Made by a program: the position numbers and the translations under genes. Positions 57,261 to 64,000 of a DNA stretch of 64,000 nt are shown in pieces (the first letter of the stretch is position 1; each line of letters opens with the position of its first letter). The notes beneath the pieces were generated by a model. That model worked only from the letters and a program-made list of their open reading frames with translations. It did no database searches and had not been told where the DNA came from. The stretch is from Rhizobium subbaraonis (GTDB lineage Bacteria; Pseudomonadota; Alphaproteobacteria; Rhizobiales; Rhizobiaceae), in NCBI RefSeq assembly GCF_900220975.1, contig NZ_OBQD01000010.1, positions 124,001 to 188,000 of the forward strand, in the 5' to 3' direction.

Positions 57261-58310
57261 TCACACCGCAGCGGCGATCGCCGCGCGGACGGCAGTCTCG
57301 TCCATGTCGTGGAGGCCGATGACGACGAGGCGGGTGCCGCGCGTCTCGCCTGGGCCCCAGGCGCGTTCGAAATACTGGTCGATGCGGCTGCCGACGGCCT
57401 GGATCAGAAGCCGCATGGGCTTGCCCGGAACGTCCGCGAACCCCTTCACCCGCAGCACGTCGTGCTCGGCGATCACGCCCTTGAGGCGCTCGACGAAGCC
57501 GGCCGGATCGGCAACCGCCCCGAGCTCGACGACGAAGCTGTCGAATTCGTCGTGGTCGTGCTCTTCGCCGTTTTCATGCTCCAGCTCGTGATGCGACTTG
57601 CGGTTGGCAATGTCGTCCTCGGTACCGACGCCGAGCCCGAGCAGCACGGCGGCTGCGACGTCGCCGTTCCGCGCCTCGATCATGGTCGGCTTGCGGGCGA
57701 TGCGGGCGGAAACCTCGTCGCGCACCGTCTTCAGGCCGGCGGCGTCGATCAGGTCGGTCTTGTTCAGCACGATCAGGTCGGCCGCGGTCAACTGATCCTC
57801 GAAGAGCTCCTCCAGCGGGCTCTCGTGGTCGAGATTGTCGTCCTCCACGCGCAGAGCATCGACGCGATCGTGGTCGTCCGCGAAGCGGCCGGCGGCAACC
57901 GCGGCGCTGTCGACCACGGTGATGACGCCGTCGACCGTCACCTGCGTCTTGATCTCCGGCCAGTTGAAGGCGGCGACCAGCGGCTGCGGCAGCGCCAGGC
58001 CGGAGGTCTCGATGACGATATGATCGGGGCGGTTCTCACGCTCCAGAAGCTTCGACATGGTCGGGATGAAGTCGTCGGCGACGGTGCAGCAGATGCAGCC
58101 GTTGGTCAGTTCGATGATGTCGTCCTCGCTGCAGGCTTCCGCACCGCAGCCCTTCAGCACGTCGCCGTCGACGCCGAGGTCGCCGAACTCGTTGATGATC
58201 AGCGCGATGCGCTTGCCATTGGCGTTCTGCAGGAGATTGCGGATCATCGTCGTCTTGCCCGCGCCGAGAAAGCCGGTGATGACGGTGGCGGGGATCTTTT
58301 GCTGGAGCAT
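57261..58310 (-). CDS. cobW: Cobalamin biosynthesis GTPase CobW
   Basis: A 349-residue COG0523 metal-chaperone GTPase. Walker A is TGFLGAGKTTMIRN, the metal-binding CxCC motif is NGCICCTVADD, and the specificity motif is VLNKTDLIDAAG. A His/Glu-rich stretch (HHELEHENGEEHDHDEFD) lies at about residue 240, fit for metal binding. The C-terminal CobW_C domain is present. It is thought to deliver cobalt for the chelatase, which fits its place 4 bases after cobP and before cobN. Confidence 0.96.
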   Translation of the reverse strand: MLQQKIPATVITGFLGAGKTTMIRNLLQNANGKRIALIINEFGDLGVDGDVLKGCGAEACSEDDIIELTNGCICCTVADDFIPTMSKLLERENRPDHIVIETSGLALPQPLVAAFNWPEIKTQVTVDGVITVVDSAAVAAGRFADDHDRVDALRVEDDNLDHESPLEELFEDQLTAADLIVLNKTDLIDAAGLKTVRDEVSARIARKPTMIEARNGDVAAAVLLGLGVGTEDDIANRKSHHELEHENGEEHDHDEFDSFVVELGAVADPAGFVERLKGVIAEHDVLRVKGFADVPGKPMRLLIQAVGSRIDQYFERAWGPGETRGTRLVVIGLHDMDETAVRAAIAAAV

Positions 58311-58314
58311 GGGC

Positions 58315-58842
58315 TCAACCCTTCATTTTCAGCGGCAGGCCTGCCGCGACAAAATAGACTTCGGAGGCGAGCTGCGCCACCTGCTGGTGCAGCCGCCCTG
58401 CGTGGTCGCGGAATTCGCGCGCCATCTGGTTGTCGGGGACGATGCCGAGGCCGACCTCGTTGGAGACGAAGACGAGCCGCCCGGGGGCGGTGACGATCGC
58501 AGCGGCCAGATCGCTGTAGGCAGCCGCCATGTCGTGGTTCTCCATCATCAGGTTCGTCACCCAGAGCGTGAGGCAGTCGACGAGCAGGACCCGATCGTCG
58601 CGCGCCGTGTCGTTGATGCGCTCTGGCAGGGCCAGCGGGTCTTCGTGGGTGATCCAGCCGTGACTGCCCCGCTGCGCCTTGTGCTGGTCGATCCGCTCGC
58701 GCATCTCTTCGTCCCAGGCGCGGCCGGTGGCGATGTAGTGCTTGGAAAGGCCGGTCTCAGCCGCCAGCCCTTCGGCAAACGCTGACTTTCCGGAACGCGC
58801 ACCGCCCAGAACCAGGACGGCTCCGGGCGATGTCGTTTTCAT
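58315..58842 (-). CDS. cobP: Adenosylcobinamide kinase / guanylyltransferase CobP (CobU)
   Basis: A 175-residue bifunctional enzyme that phosphorylates adenosylcobinamide and then adds GMP. The P-loop is [16 protein letters not shown], with [20 protein letters not shown] carrying the guanylyl His, and [13 protein letters not shown]. The ATG at 58842 overlaps the cbtA stop as TGATG, which decides the start against a much longer upstream frame. Cobalamin nucleotide loop assembly. Confidence 0.96.
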   Translation of the reverse strand: MKTTSPGAVLVLGGARSGKSAFAEGLAAETGLSKHYIATGRAWDEEMRERIDQHKAQRGSHGWITHEDPLALPERINDTARDDRVLLVDCLTLWVTNLMMENHDMAAAYSDLAAAIVTAPGRLVFVSNEVGLGIVPDNQMAREFRDHAGRLHQQVAQLASEVYFVAAGLPLKMKG

Positions 58843-59618
58843 CAGACTGCCTTTGCGATCTTCTCGTTGGCGAAACCCAGCGAAAGGCCAAGCACGATCC
58901 AGAAGAACAGCGTGGTGGCAAGCGCCGCCACGGCGAACTCGGCACCGAGGACCGCTGGAACATTGCTGGAAAGATCGGACGGCTGTGGGGCGCCATAGAC
59001 CTGCGGGGCCGCGATCAGAACGATGCCGGCGATCTTCGCCGCGATGCCGTTCTTCAGGATCAGCAGATAGAGCCCCGCCCCCGACAGAACCACCGTGGCA
59101 ACCCACCAGACCTGCCGGTCCCCGAGTTCTGCAGCCGGGAAGCCTGGAAGCTCCGGCGGCAGGCCGATCGCCGGCAGCAGATGAACGGCGAGCCAGCCGG
59201 CGGCGCCCCAGATCGCACCATTGGCGATCGTGATCGGGTTGCCCGTCAAAAGGCTCACTCCCGCCAGAAGCAATGCAAAGCCCGCACCAGTGACGAGATT
59301 GGCGAGCAGCGTGCCGGAAAAGCGGCTCATGCCGAACATGATGCCCCCGTCCTCGTGCTCGCCCTCATGCGCATGGGCGACCGAGATCGGCGAGAAGTAG
59401 ACAGCGATATCCATCAGCGAGGGAACGCTGCGGAGCGAAGAGTGCTCGTGCGTCGCCTTCGGGGCTTCTGTTCCGGTGGCGGCAGGCTCGGCCTCCTCTC
59501 CCTCGAACTCCTCGGCATGGAGGATCAGCGGTATCACGCGCGCCTCCTGGGCGGCCGTCATTAACACGCCGGAGAACAGCCCGGCCACCAGAGCGGCCAG
59601 GAGATATTTGACGATCAT
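58842..59618 (-). CDS. cbtA: Cobalt transporter subunit CbtA
   Basis: A 258-residue membrane protein with five to six helices: [20 protein letters not shown] at the N-terminus and [18 protein letters not shown] at the C-terminus. A periplasmic loop is rich in His and Glu ([14 protein letters not shown]), suited to cobalt. CbtA and CbtB form a predicted cobalt importer regulated by B12 riboswitches in many alphaproteobacteria. It starts 12 bases after cbtB. Confidence 0.94.
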   Translation of the reverse strand: MIVKYLLAALVAGLFSGVLMTAAQEARVIPLILHAEEFEGEEAEPAATGTEAPKATHEHSSLRSVPSLMDIAVYFSPISVAHAHEGEHEDGGIMFGMSRFSGTLLANLVTGAGFALLLAGVSLLTGNPITIANGAIWGAAGWLAVHLLPAIGLPPELPGFPAAELGDRQVWWVATVVLSGAGLYLLILKNGIAAKIAGIVLIAAPQVYGAPQPSDLSSNVPAVLGAEFAVAALATTLFFWIVLGLSLGFANEKIAKAV

Positions 59619-59630
59619 GGCATCAGCTCC

Positions 59631-59807
59631 TCAGTGGCAGGGAAAGCCGTAGGAGTGACGGGTGTCGTGCGCGGTGTCGTGCAGGACGGACGAGTTGGCG
59701 AGGCCCGCGCCAAACACCAGGAACCCGCCGAGCAGAAGCGCCACGAGACCGGCGACGAGACGGTCGCTCAGAGAAAGGGAGACAGAAGAAACGTTAGAAA
59801 CAGCCAT
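59631..59807 (-). CDS. cbtB: Cobalt transporter subunit CbtB
   Basis: A 58-residue single-helix protein with the diagnostic His-rich end HDTAHDTRHSYGFPCH. The helix is LVAGLVALLLGGFLVFGAGL. The ATG at 59807 is the right start; a longer upstream frame runs into the riboswitch. CbtB always pairs with CbtA and presumably binds cobalt at its C-terminus. First gene of the riboswitch-controlled run. Confidence 0.94.
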   Translation of the reverse strand: MAVSNVSSVSLSLSDRLVAGLVALLLGGFLVFGAGLANSSVLHDTAHDTRHSYGFPCH

Positions 59808-59861
59808 GACAACCTCCGTGCTGGCACGGGGAACATCCCCAGAATCGGGCAAAATGCCCTT

Positions 59862-60140
59862 ATTGGCCGGCAGGTCTCCTGGCTCGCAGCGTCGGGCGCT
59901 ATTGCGCCGGCAGCCCTCCTCGCCTTCCCGGGCAGTTCGCAGCATGAAAGGCGGACGATTCGTAGAAATAGAGGCGTCCAGACCCCGGTTCATCATGCCG
60001 CCACCCAGTGGCTTTACCGGTTCGCGCGAACCGGTCGGATAGGCCTCGCTACTCTACAGTCGCGGGGTCGGCCGTGATTGGAGCGCCCTGATTGGGTCCA
60101 CCCCGTCACGTTCCCATTTAAGCACCCGTCCATCACTGGA
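59862..60140 (-). promoter_or_regulatory. Cobalamin riboswitch upstream of cbtB
   Basis: On the minus strand the conserved cores appear in order: GGGTGC near the 5' side, AAATGGGAACGTGACGGGG, CCCCGCGACTGTAGAG, AAAGCCACTGGG (the B12 box), GGGAAGGCGAGGAGGGC and GCTGCGAGCCAGGAGACCTGCC. It ends about 55 bases before cbtB. High B12 should then shut down cobalt uptake and the following cob genes. Ends are estimated. Confidence 0.93.
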
Positions 60141-60260
60141 CCGGTGCACCATCCAATAGTGGCGATGATTATGCCTGGCCGGTGCGGAAGTCAATTGACG
60201 GGAAACGCCGCCCGCCACCCTGAAAGCGGCGTTCGAAGGCCAGATCGGGAACGGCGCGCC

Positions 60261-62090
60261 TCAATAGCCAGGGCCGCTGATCGTCAGGTCCCCGCGCGGT
60301 CCCACGTAATAGCCATCGGCAGGCCCCTCGTAGTAACCGCCGACCGGCCCTTCGAGATAGCCGCCCACAGGGCCTTCGTAGACACCGTAGCCGTCGTTGT
60401 AGTAGCGGTCTCGCTCGGCGCGCTGCCTTGCGACATATTGGCGGTCGCGGCGCTGGGCATAGCGCGCCGCCTCCCCCAACTGGCGGTACTGCTTGCGCGT
60501 CAGGTAGCCGTCGGCGGCATAGCCCGACGCGCGCTGCCATGCGGCGATCGCGCCCCGGGTGCGTGAACCGAAGACGCCATCCACGCCCCCGGTGTTGTAG
60601 CCGAGCATGCTCAACCATTGCTGCGATTGCGCCCGCGTCGCGGGTTCCAGATAGGCCTCGCGGGCATTGCCGGGCGTTCGGTAGATCGTCGGCTGTCGCG
60701 GATCGGCAAGGGCCTCGCGCGACGCGGGTGACGCCGGCCTCGGAGAAACGACGCTGCCCTGGTCCGCATGGTCTGCACCCGCACTCCCGCCCGAGCCGCC
60801 AAGGCCCGCTTTGTCCTCGGTCGGCTGCCCGCCATCCCTGTCGGCGGTGCCGCCCTGATTCTCGATCGCCGACAACCGTTCGCGGGCCTGATCGGCGAAG
60901 CGCCCGTCCGGATAGACCCTCAGATATCCCTCGAATGCCTGCGCGCGGCCGTTCAGCACCGCACGGCTCCAGGCGTTGTCCTCCTGGCGCGCCTGCCGCT
61001 CGGTCTCCGTCGTGGCCTCACCGGCATCGTCCGTTGTGGCGGCCTGCGACCCGGCGTTCTGCCCGGTTGCCTGCCCAGTTCCCTGTCCGGCGTCCGTCGG
61101 AAGCGCCTCAGTATCCAGCGCATCCACCGCCGCCGCGGGACGGTTTTCCTCTTCCGGTCGGGCAACGTCTGCGGCCTTTTCGCCTTCGGCCGCTCCGGCT
61201 TCCGCCGCGCGCAGACGCTCGGCCTCGGCTTGTGCCTTTTCCGCTTCGGCCTCGGCCTTGTCCGCAGCCGCCTCGTCCGCCCTCGCCTGCGCCTCTGCGG
61301 CAGCCCGGGCTTCCTCTGCGGCCTTAAGGCGCTCAGCTTCGGCCGCGGCTTGCGCGCGCGCGCGTTCGGCCTCGGCGGCGGCCTGCTCGGCTTCTGCCTT
61401 TGCTTTTTCCGCCGCAGCGGCATCGGCCCTGGCCTGGGCTTCGGCCGCAGCCTTTGCCTCCTGCTCGGCCTTCACGCGCGCCTGCTCAGCCTTCGCCTCC
61501 TGCTCGGCCCGCAGCGCTTCGGCTTCTGCAGCCTCCTGCGCGCGCTTGCGCTCGGCTTCGGCTGCCTGACGTTCCGCCTCGGCAGCGCGCCTGGCTTCGG
61601 CCTCCGCGCGCGCCTGCTCTTCCTTGCGGAGCCGCTCTTCTTCCGCGATCCGTTTGCGTTCTGCTTCCGCCGCCAGCCGGTCCTGTTCGGCCTGCGCCTT
61701 TTCGGCTGCAACCTTCGCGTCCTGCTCGGCCTTCAGCCGTTCGGCCTCGGCGGCCTTACGCGCTTCCTCTGTCTTGTCCTTCTCGTCGCCTGCCGTACCC
61801 GCGGCCGTAGCGGCGTTCGACGGCTTGGACGCGCCGGCCGCGTTCAGCTCGGCGAGCCGCAGCCGCGCCATCGAGGCAAAGGTGCCGTTCGGAAACTGCT
61901 TGAGATATTCCTCATAACCTGCCGGGTCGCTGCTGGAAGAAACCTTCTGCCACATCGAGAATTCGCTCTCCCAACGCTTGGCTGCACTGACAGGCGGCTT
62001 GGTCTCGGCAGCCTGCGCTGCCGGCCCCCCGGCGAGCGCAAGCCCCACAAGCCCGGCCAATCCCAGTTTCGCCAAACGCGCAGTGGTCAT
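60261..62090 (-). CDS. Secreted peptidoglycan-binding protein with long Ala/Glu coiled coil
   Basis: A 609-residue secreted protein. After a signal peptide (GLAGLVGLALAGGPAAQA) comes an N-terminal motif YEEYLKQFPNGTFASMARLR (~57-80) that is echoed after the coil by FEGYLRVYPDGRFADQARER. Residues ~100-330 are a TolA-like coiled coil of Ala, Glu, Lys and Arg. A PG_binding_1 domain lies at ~488-540 (MLGYNTGGVDGVFGSRTRGA). The end has tandem copies of a YEGPVGGYL-like octapeptide. GGGAAG precedes the ATG. It may bridge envelope layers; the function is unknown. Confidence 0.85.
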   Translation of the reverse strand: MTTARLAKLGLAGLVGLALAGGPAAQAAETKPPVSAAKRWESEFSMWQKVSSSSDPAGYEEYLKQFPNGTFASMARLRLAELNAAGASKPSNAATAAGTAGDEKDKTEEARKAAEAERLKAEQDAKVAAEKAQAEQDRLAAEAERKRIAEEERLRKEEQARAEAEARRAAEAERQAAEAERKRAQEAAEAEALRAEQEAKAEQARVKAEQEAKAAAEAQARADAAAAEKAKAEAEQAAAEAERARAQAAAEAERLKAAEEARAAAEAQARADEAAADKAEAEAEKAQAEAERLRAAEAGAAEGEKAADVARPEEENRPAAAVDALDTEALPTDAGQGTGQATGQNAGSQAATTDDAGEATTETERQARQEDNAWSRAVLNGRAQAFEGYLRVYPDGRFADQARERLSAIENQGGTADRDGGQPTEDKAGLGGSGGSAGADHADQGSVVSPRPASPASREALADPRQPTIYRTPGNAREAYLEPATRAQSQQWLSMLGYNTGGVDGVFGSRTRGAIAAWQRASGYAADGYLTRKQYRQLGEAARYAQRRDRQYVARQRAERDRYYNDGYGVYEGPVGGYLEGPVGGYYEGPADGYYVGPRGDLTISGPGY

Positions 62091-62282
62091 TCGAGAACTT
62101 CCCTTTTCGATCGCATGCCAGACCTCGGCAGATAGATAGCGGCAATTCCGGAGCCCTCAAGGCTTGGCACGGGATTCTGACGCAAGTTTGATGGTAACCT
62201 TACCGCGGCAAGATGACGAAAAATCGTGCCGGGACGCGCCTGTGGCAGCGGCCGGACTTCTGCACCGCATGAGCCGGCCTGT

Positions 62283-63743
62283 TCAGTCCCGCTCCATCAG
62301 GCCCTCGAGCCAGGCGGGATCGAGCACCGCCTCGAGTTCGGCCGCAACACCGTCCAGCGCCTCGTCGACCGACTTGCGGTAGTCGAAGCCGCCGCCCTCG
62401 ATGCCGAGCTCGGCAAGCAGCCGGCCCCGGAACGGGTCGCTGGAGAGTAGTCCGTGCAGATAGGTGCCGAAGACCCGACCGTCCGGAGAAGTCGCACCGT
62501 CTGGCCTGCCGTCGATGACCACGCTCGGCCGGGCGCAGTCCGGCCCCGCCGTCACGCCCAGATGGATCTCGTAGCCCTCCAGCGGGACGTCGTAGACGGG
62601 CGAGTGTGCCCGGCTGTTGCGCACCGTCTTCTCAGGGGCCATCTCGGTCTCGACATCGAGCAGGCCCAGCCCTTCGATCTCGCGATCGCTGCCTTCGATC
62701 CCGAGCGGATCGCGCACCGTCCGCCCCAGCATCTGGTAGCCGCCGCAAATGCCGATGACGCGGCCGCCGCGGCGATGGTGCGCGGCCAAGTCGCGGTCCC
62801 AGCCCTGCGCGCGGAAATCCTTCAGGTCTGCGATGGTCGACTTCGAGCCCGGCAGCACGACGAGGCCGGCATCGGCCGGGAAGCGCTCACCAGGCCTCAC
62901 GAAGACCAGGTCGATGTCGCCTTCCTGGCGCAACGGGTCGAGATCGTCGAAATTTGCAATCCGCGGCAGGACCGGCACCGCCACGCGCAGGGCACCGGCC
63001 TTCCCGGCGGCGAGGCGCTCCAGCACGACCGAATCTTCCGCCGGCAGCCGCCGCGCGTCCTTCAGCCACGGCACGACCCCGAAACAGGGCCAGCCGGTAT
63101 GCTGGCCGATGGCGCGAATGCCGTCGTCGAAAAGCGAGACGTCGCCTCGGAACTTGTTGATGAGGTAGCCGCTGACCATTGCCAGGTCCTCGTCCGGAAG
63201 GATCGCCTTCGTGCCGACGAGCGAGGCGATGACGCCGCCGCGATCGATGTCGCCCACGAGCACGACCGGCACGCCCGCACGCGTCGCAAATCCCATATTG
63301 GCGATGTCGCCGGCGCGCAGATTGATCTCAGCCGGCGATCCGGCCCCCTCCACTACCACGAGGTCCGCGTCGGCACAGACCACTTCGAAGCTCTCCATCA
63401 CTGCGCCGAGCAGCTTCGGTTTGAGTGCCTGGTAGTCGCGGCCCCTCGCCTGACCGTAGACCTGCCCCTGCACCACGATCTGGCTACCGGTGTCGGATTG
63501 CGGCTTCAGCAGCACGGGATTCATGTGGACCGAAGACGGCACCCGCGCAGCCATGGTCTGCAGCCACTGCGCCCGGCCGATCTCGCCGCCATCATCGGAA
63601 ACGGCGGCATTGTTGGACATGTTCTGCGGCTTGAACGGGCTGACCTTCAGGCCCCGGTTCGCGGCAATGCGGCACAGTCCGGCCACCAGTACCGTTTTTC
63701 CGACATCCGAGCCGGTTCCCTGCAGCATGATTTTCCGAGTCAT
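62283..63743 (-). CDS. cobQ: Cobyric acid synthase CobQ
   Basis: A 486-residue glutamine-dependent amidase that amidates the b, d, e and g carboxyls of adenosylcobyrinate diamide. The N-terminal P-loop is [17 protein letters not shown] and the GATase Cys is in [12 protein letters not shown] (about residue 335). [15 protein letters not shown] is a CobQ hallmark. I take the ATG at 63743; a TTG three codons upstream is also possible. It stands apart from the other cob runs and I see no riboswitch in the 226 bases upstream. Confidence 0.95.
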   Translation of the reverse strand: MTRKIMLQGTGSDVGKTVLVAGLCRIAANRGLKVSPFKPQNMSNNAAVSDDGGEIGRAQWLQTMAARVPSSVHMNPVLLKPQSDTGSQIVVQGQVYGQARGRDYQALKPKLLGAVMESFEVVCADADLVVVEGAGSPAEINLRAGDIANMGFATRAGVPVVLVGDIDRGGVIASLVGTKAILPDEDLAMVSGYLINKFRGDVSLFDDGIRAIGQHTGWPCFGVVPWLKDARRLPAEDSVVLERLAAGKAGALRVAVPVLPRIANFDDLDPLRQEGDIDLVFVRPGERFPADAGLVVLPGSKSTIADLKDFRAQGWDRDLAAHHRRGGRVIGICGGYQMLGRTVRDPLGIEGSDREIEGLGLLDVETEMAPEKTVRNSRAHSPVYDVPLEGYEIHLGVTAGPDCARPSVVIDGRPDGATSPDGRVFGTYLHGLLSSDPFRGRLLAELGIEGGGFDYRKSVDEALDGVAAELEAVLDPAWLEGLMERD

Positions 63744-63856
63744 GCGCCTCAATTAGCATCGCGCCCGCACGCCGCAAAGCCCTGAAAGCGCCGCGATGTC
63801 GCCGCAATACGCAGGCGATCGGTAGGGGTGCGACAAAACTACCGACGGGCATATTC

Positions 63857-63887
63857 CATTTGCGACATGCCATGGCGTTGGCAAATG
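63857..63887. repeat. Short inverted repeat upstream of the last gene
   Basis: CATTTGC (63857-63863) and GCAAATG (63881-63887) are exact reverse complements 17 bases apart. They lie in the divergent region between cobQ and the gene starting at 63970 and could be a regulator site. Weak evidence. Confidence 0.35.
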
Positions 63888-63969
63888 CGATTTCACTGCA
63901 CTGCAGGCCTATATCGCCGGCATGTGAGCCACGGGCCGAACCGTCGCCGCCCAACCAGGGAAAAACACC

Positions 63970-64000
63970 ATGCTGTTCATCTTCAGCAAGCCCAATTTCG
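63970..64000 (+). CDS. Start of a gene cut by the right edge
   Basis: An ATG at 63970 with AGGG 9 bases upstream opens a frame reading MLFIFSKPNF up to the window end. Only ten codons are visible. I do not recognise the product. The ribosome site and the divergent position from cobQ make it a plausible gene. Confidence 0.5.
   Translation, partial: MLFIFSKPNF

Noticed and set aside
58315-59106. Longer version of cobP starting inside cbtA
   Set aside because: The first 88 residues are antiframe cbtA; the ATG at 58842 overlaps the cbtA stop and begins the family sequence.
63878-63915. TTGGCA and TATATC as a promoter for the last gene
   Set aside because: The 26-base spacing is too long for a sigma-70-type promoter.

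Overview
The window comes from the chromosome of a high-GC alphaproteobacterium of the Rhizobiaceae (Rhizobium / Ensifer / Shinella type). The evidence is the combination of a fixNOQP-fixGHIS cbb3 oxidase block with its own FnrN-type regulator, the acpXL-lpxXL cluster that builds the very-long-chain acyl group of rhizobial lipid A, the aerobic (CobA-CobW) route to vitamin B12 with bluB and cbtAB, and short palindromic intergenic repeats of rhizobial type. I see no rRNA, tRNA, insertion sequence, prophage or CRISPR array. Coding density is high, and the high GC leaves many long antisense frames that are not genes.

Layout. 1-13.2 kb is mixed housekeeping: a TerC-family membrane protein cut by the left edge, a PhyH dioxygenase, a DUF2865 secreted protein, a LysR/tautomerase divergent pair, bluB under a cobalamin riboswitch, a CHASE4-GGDEF diguanylate cyclase, a TolB-like propeller, nadE, an LtaS-like sulfatase-fold transferase and an RcnB-like protein. 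13.4-25.0 kb is a sugar-utilisation locus: ABC importer, GH2 beta-mannosidase-type enzyme, TIM-barrel isomerase/epimerase, Gfo/Idh/MocA oxidoreductase and aldo-keto reductase in one run, divergent from a LacI regulator. Two near-identical 14-bp operator candidates lie between them. gnd follows.

27.1-36.8 kb holds the high-affinity respiration genes (ccoS, fixI, fixH, fixG; then fixP, fixQ, fixO, fixN). Two small genes (SRPBCC and VOC) are inserted between the two operons, and a hemerythrin-like gene lies beyond fixN. FNR/FixK anaeroboxes precede fixG and sit between fixN and the hemerythrin gene, and two more precede fnrN at 42.8 kb, suggesting an oxygen-controlled regulon with autoregulated FnrN. 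36.8-42.6 kb is the VLCFA lipid A cluster (acpXL, fabZ, two FabF-like genes, adh, lpxXL). One of the two FabF proteins has lost its active-site cysteine.

43.7-63.7 kb is dominated by cobalamin genes: cobEABCD, then cbtB-cbtA-cobP-cobW-cobN-(GFA gene)-cobO headed by a second cobalamin riboswitch, and cobQ. A patatin-like lipase, a GntP permease and a TSUP transporter lie between the first two cob groups. A large coiled-coil peptidoglycan-binding protein lies between cbtB and cobQ.

The most unusual points are a palindromic repeat element that appears to be inserted in frame inside cobN, the KS/chain-length-factor-like pair in the lipid A cluster, and the sugar locus that pairs a classical glycosidase with enzymes of the kind used in 3-keto-glycoside cleavage. 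I found no clear wholly new system; these are the leads I can support.
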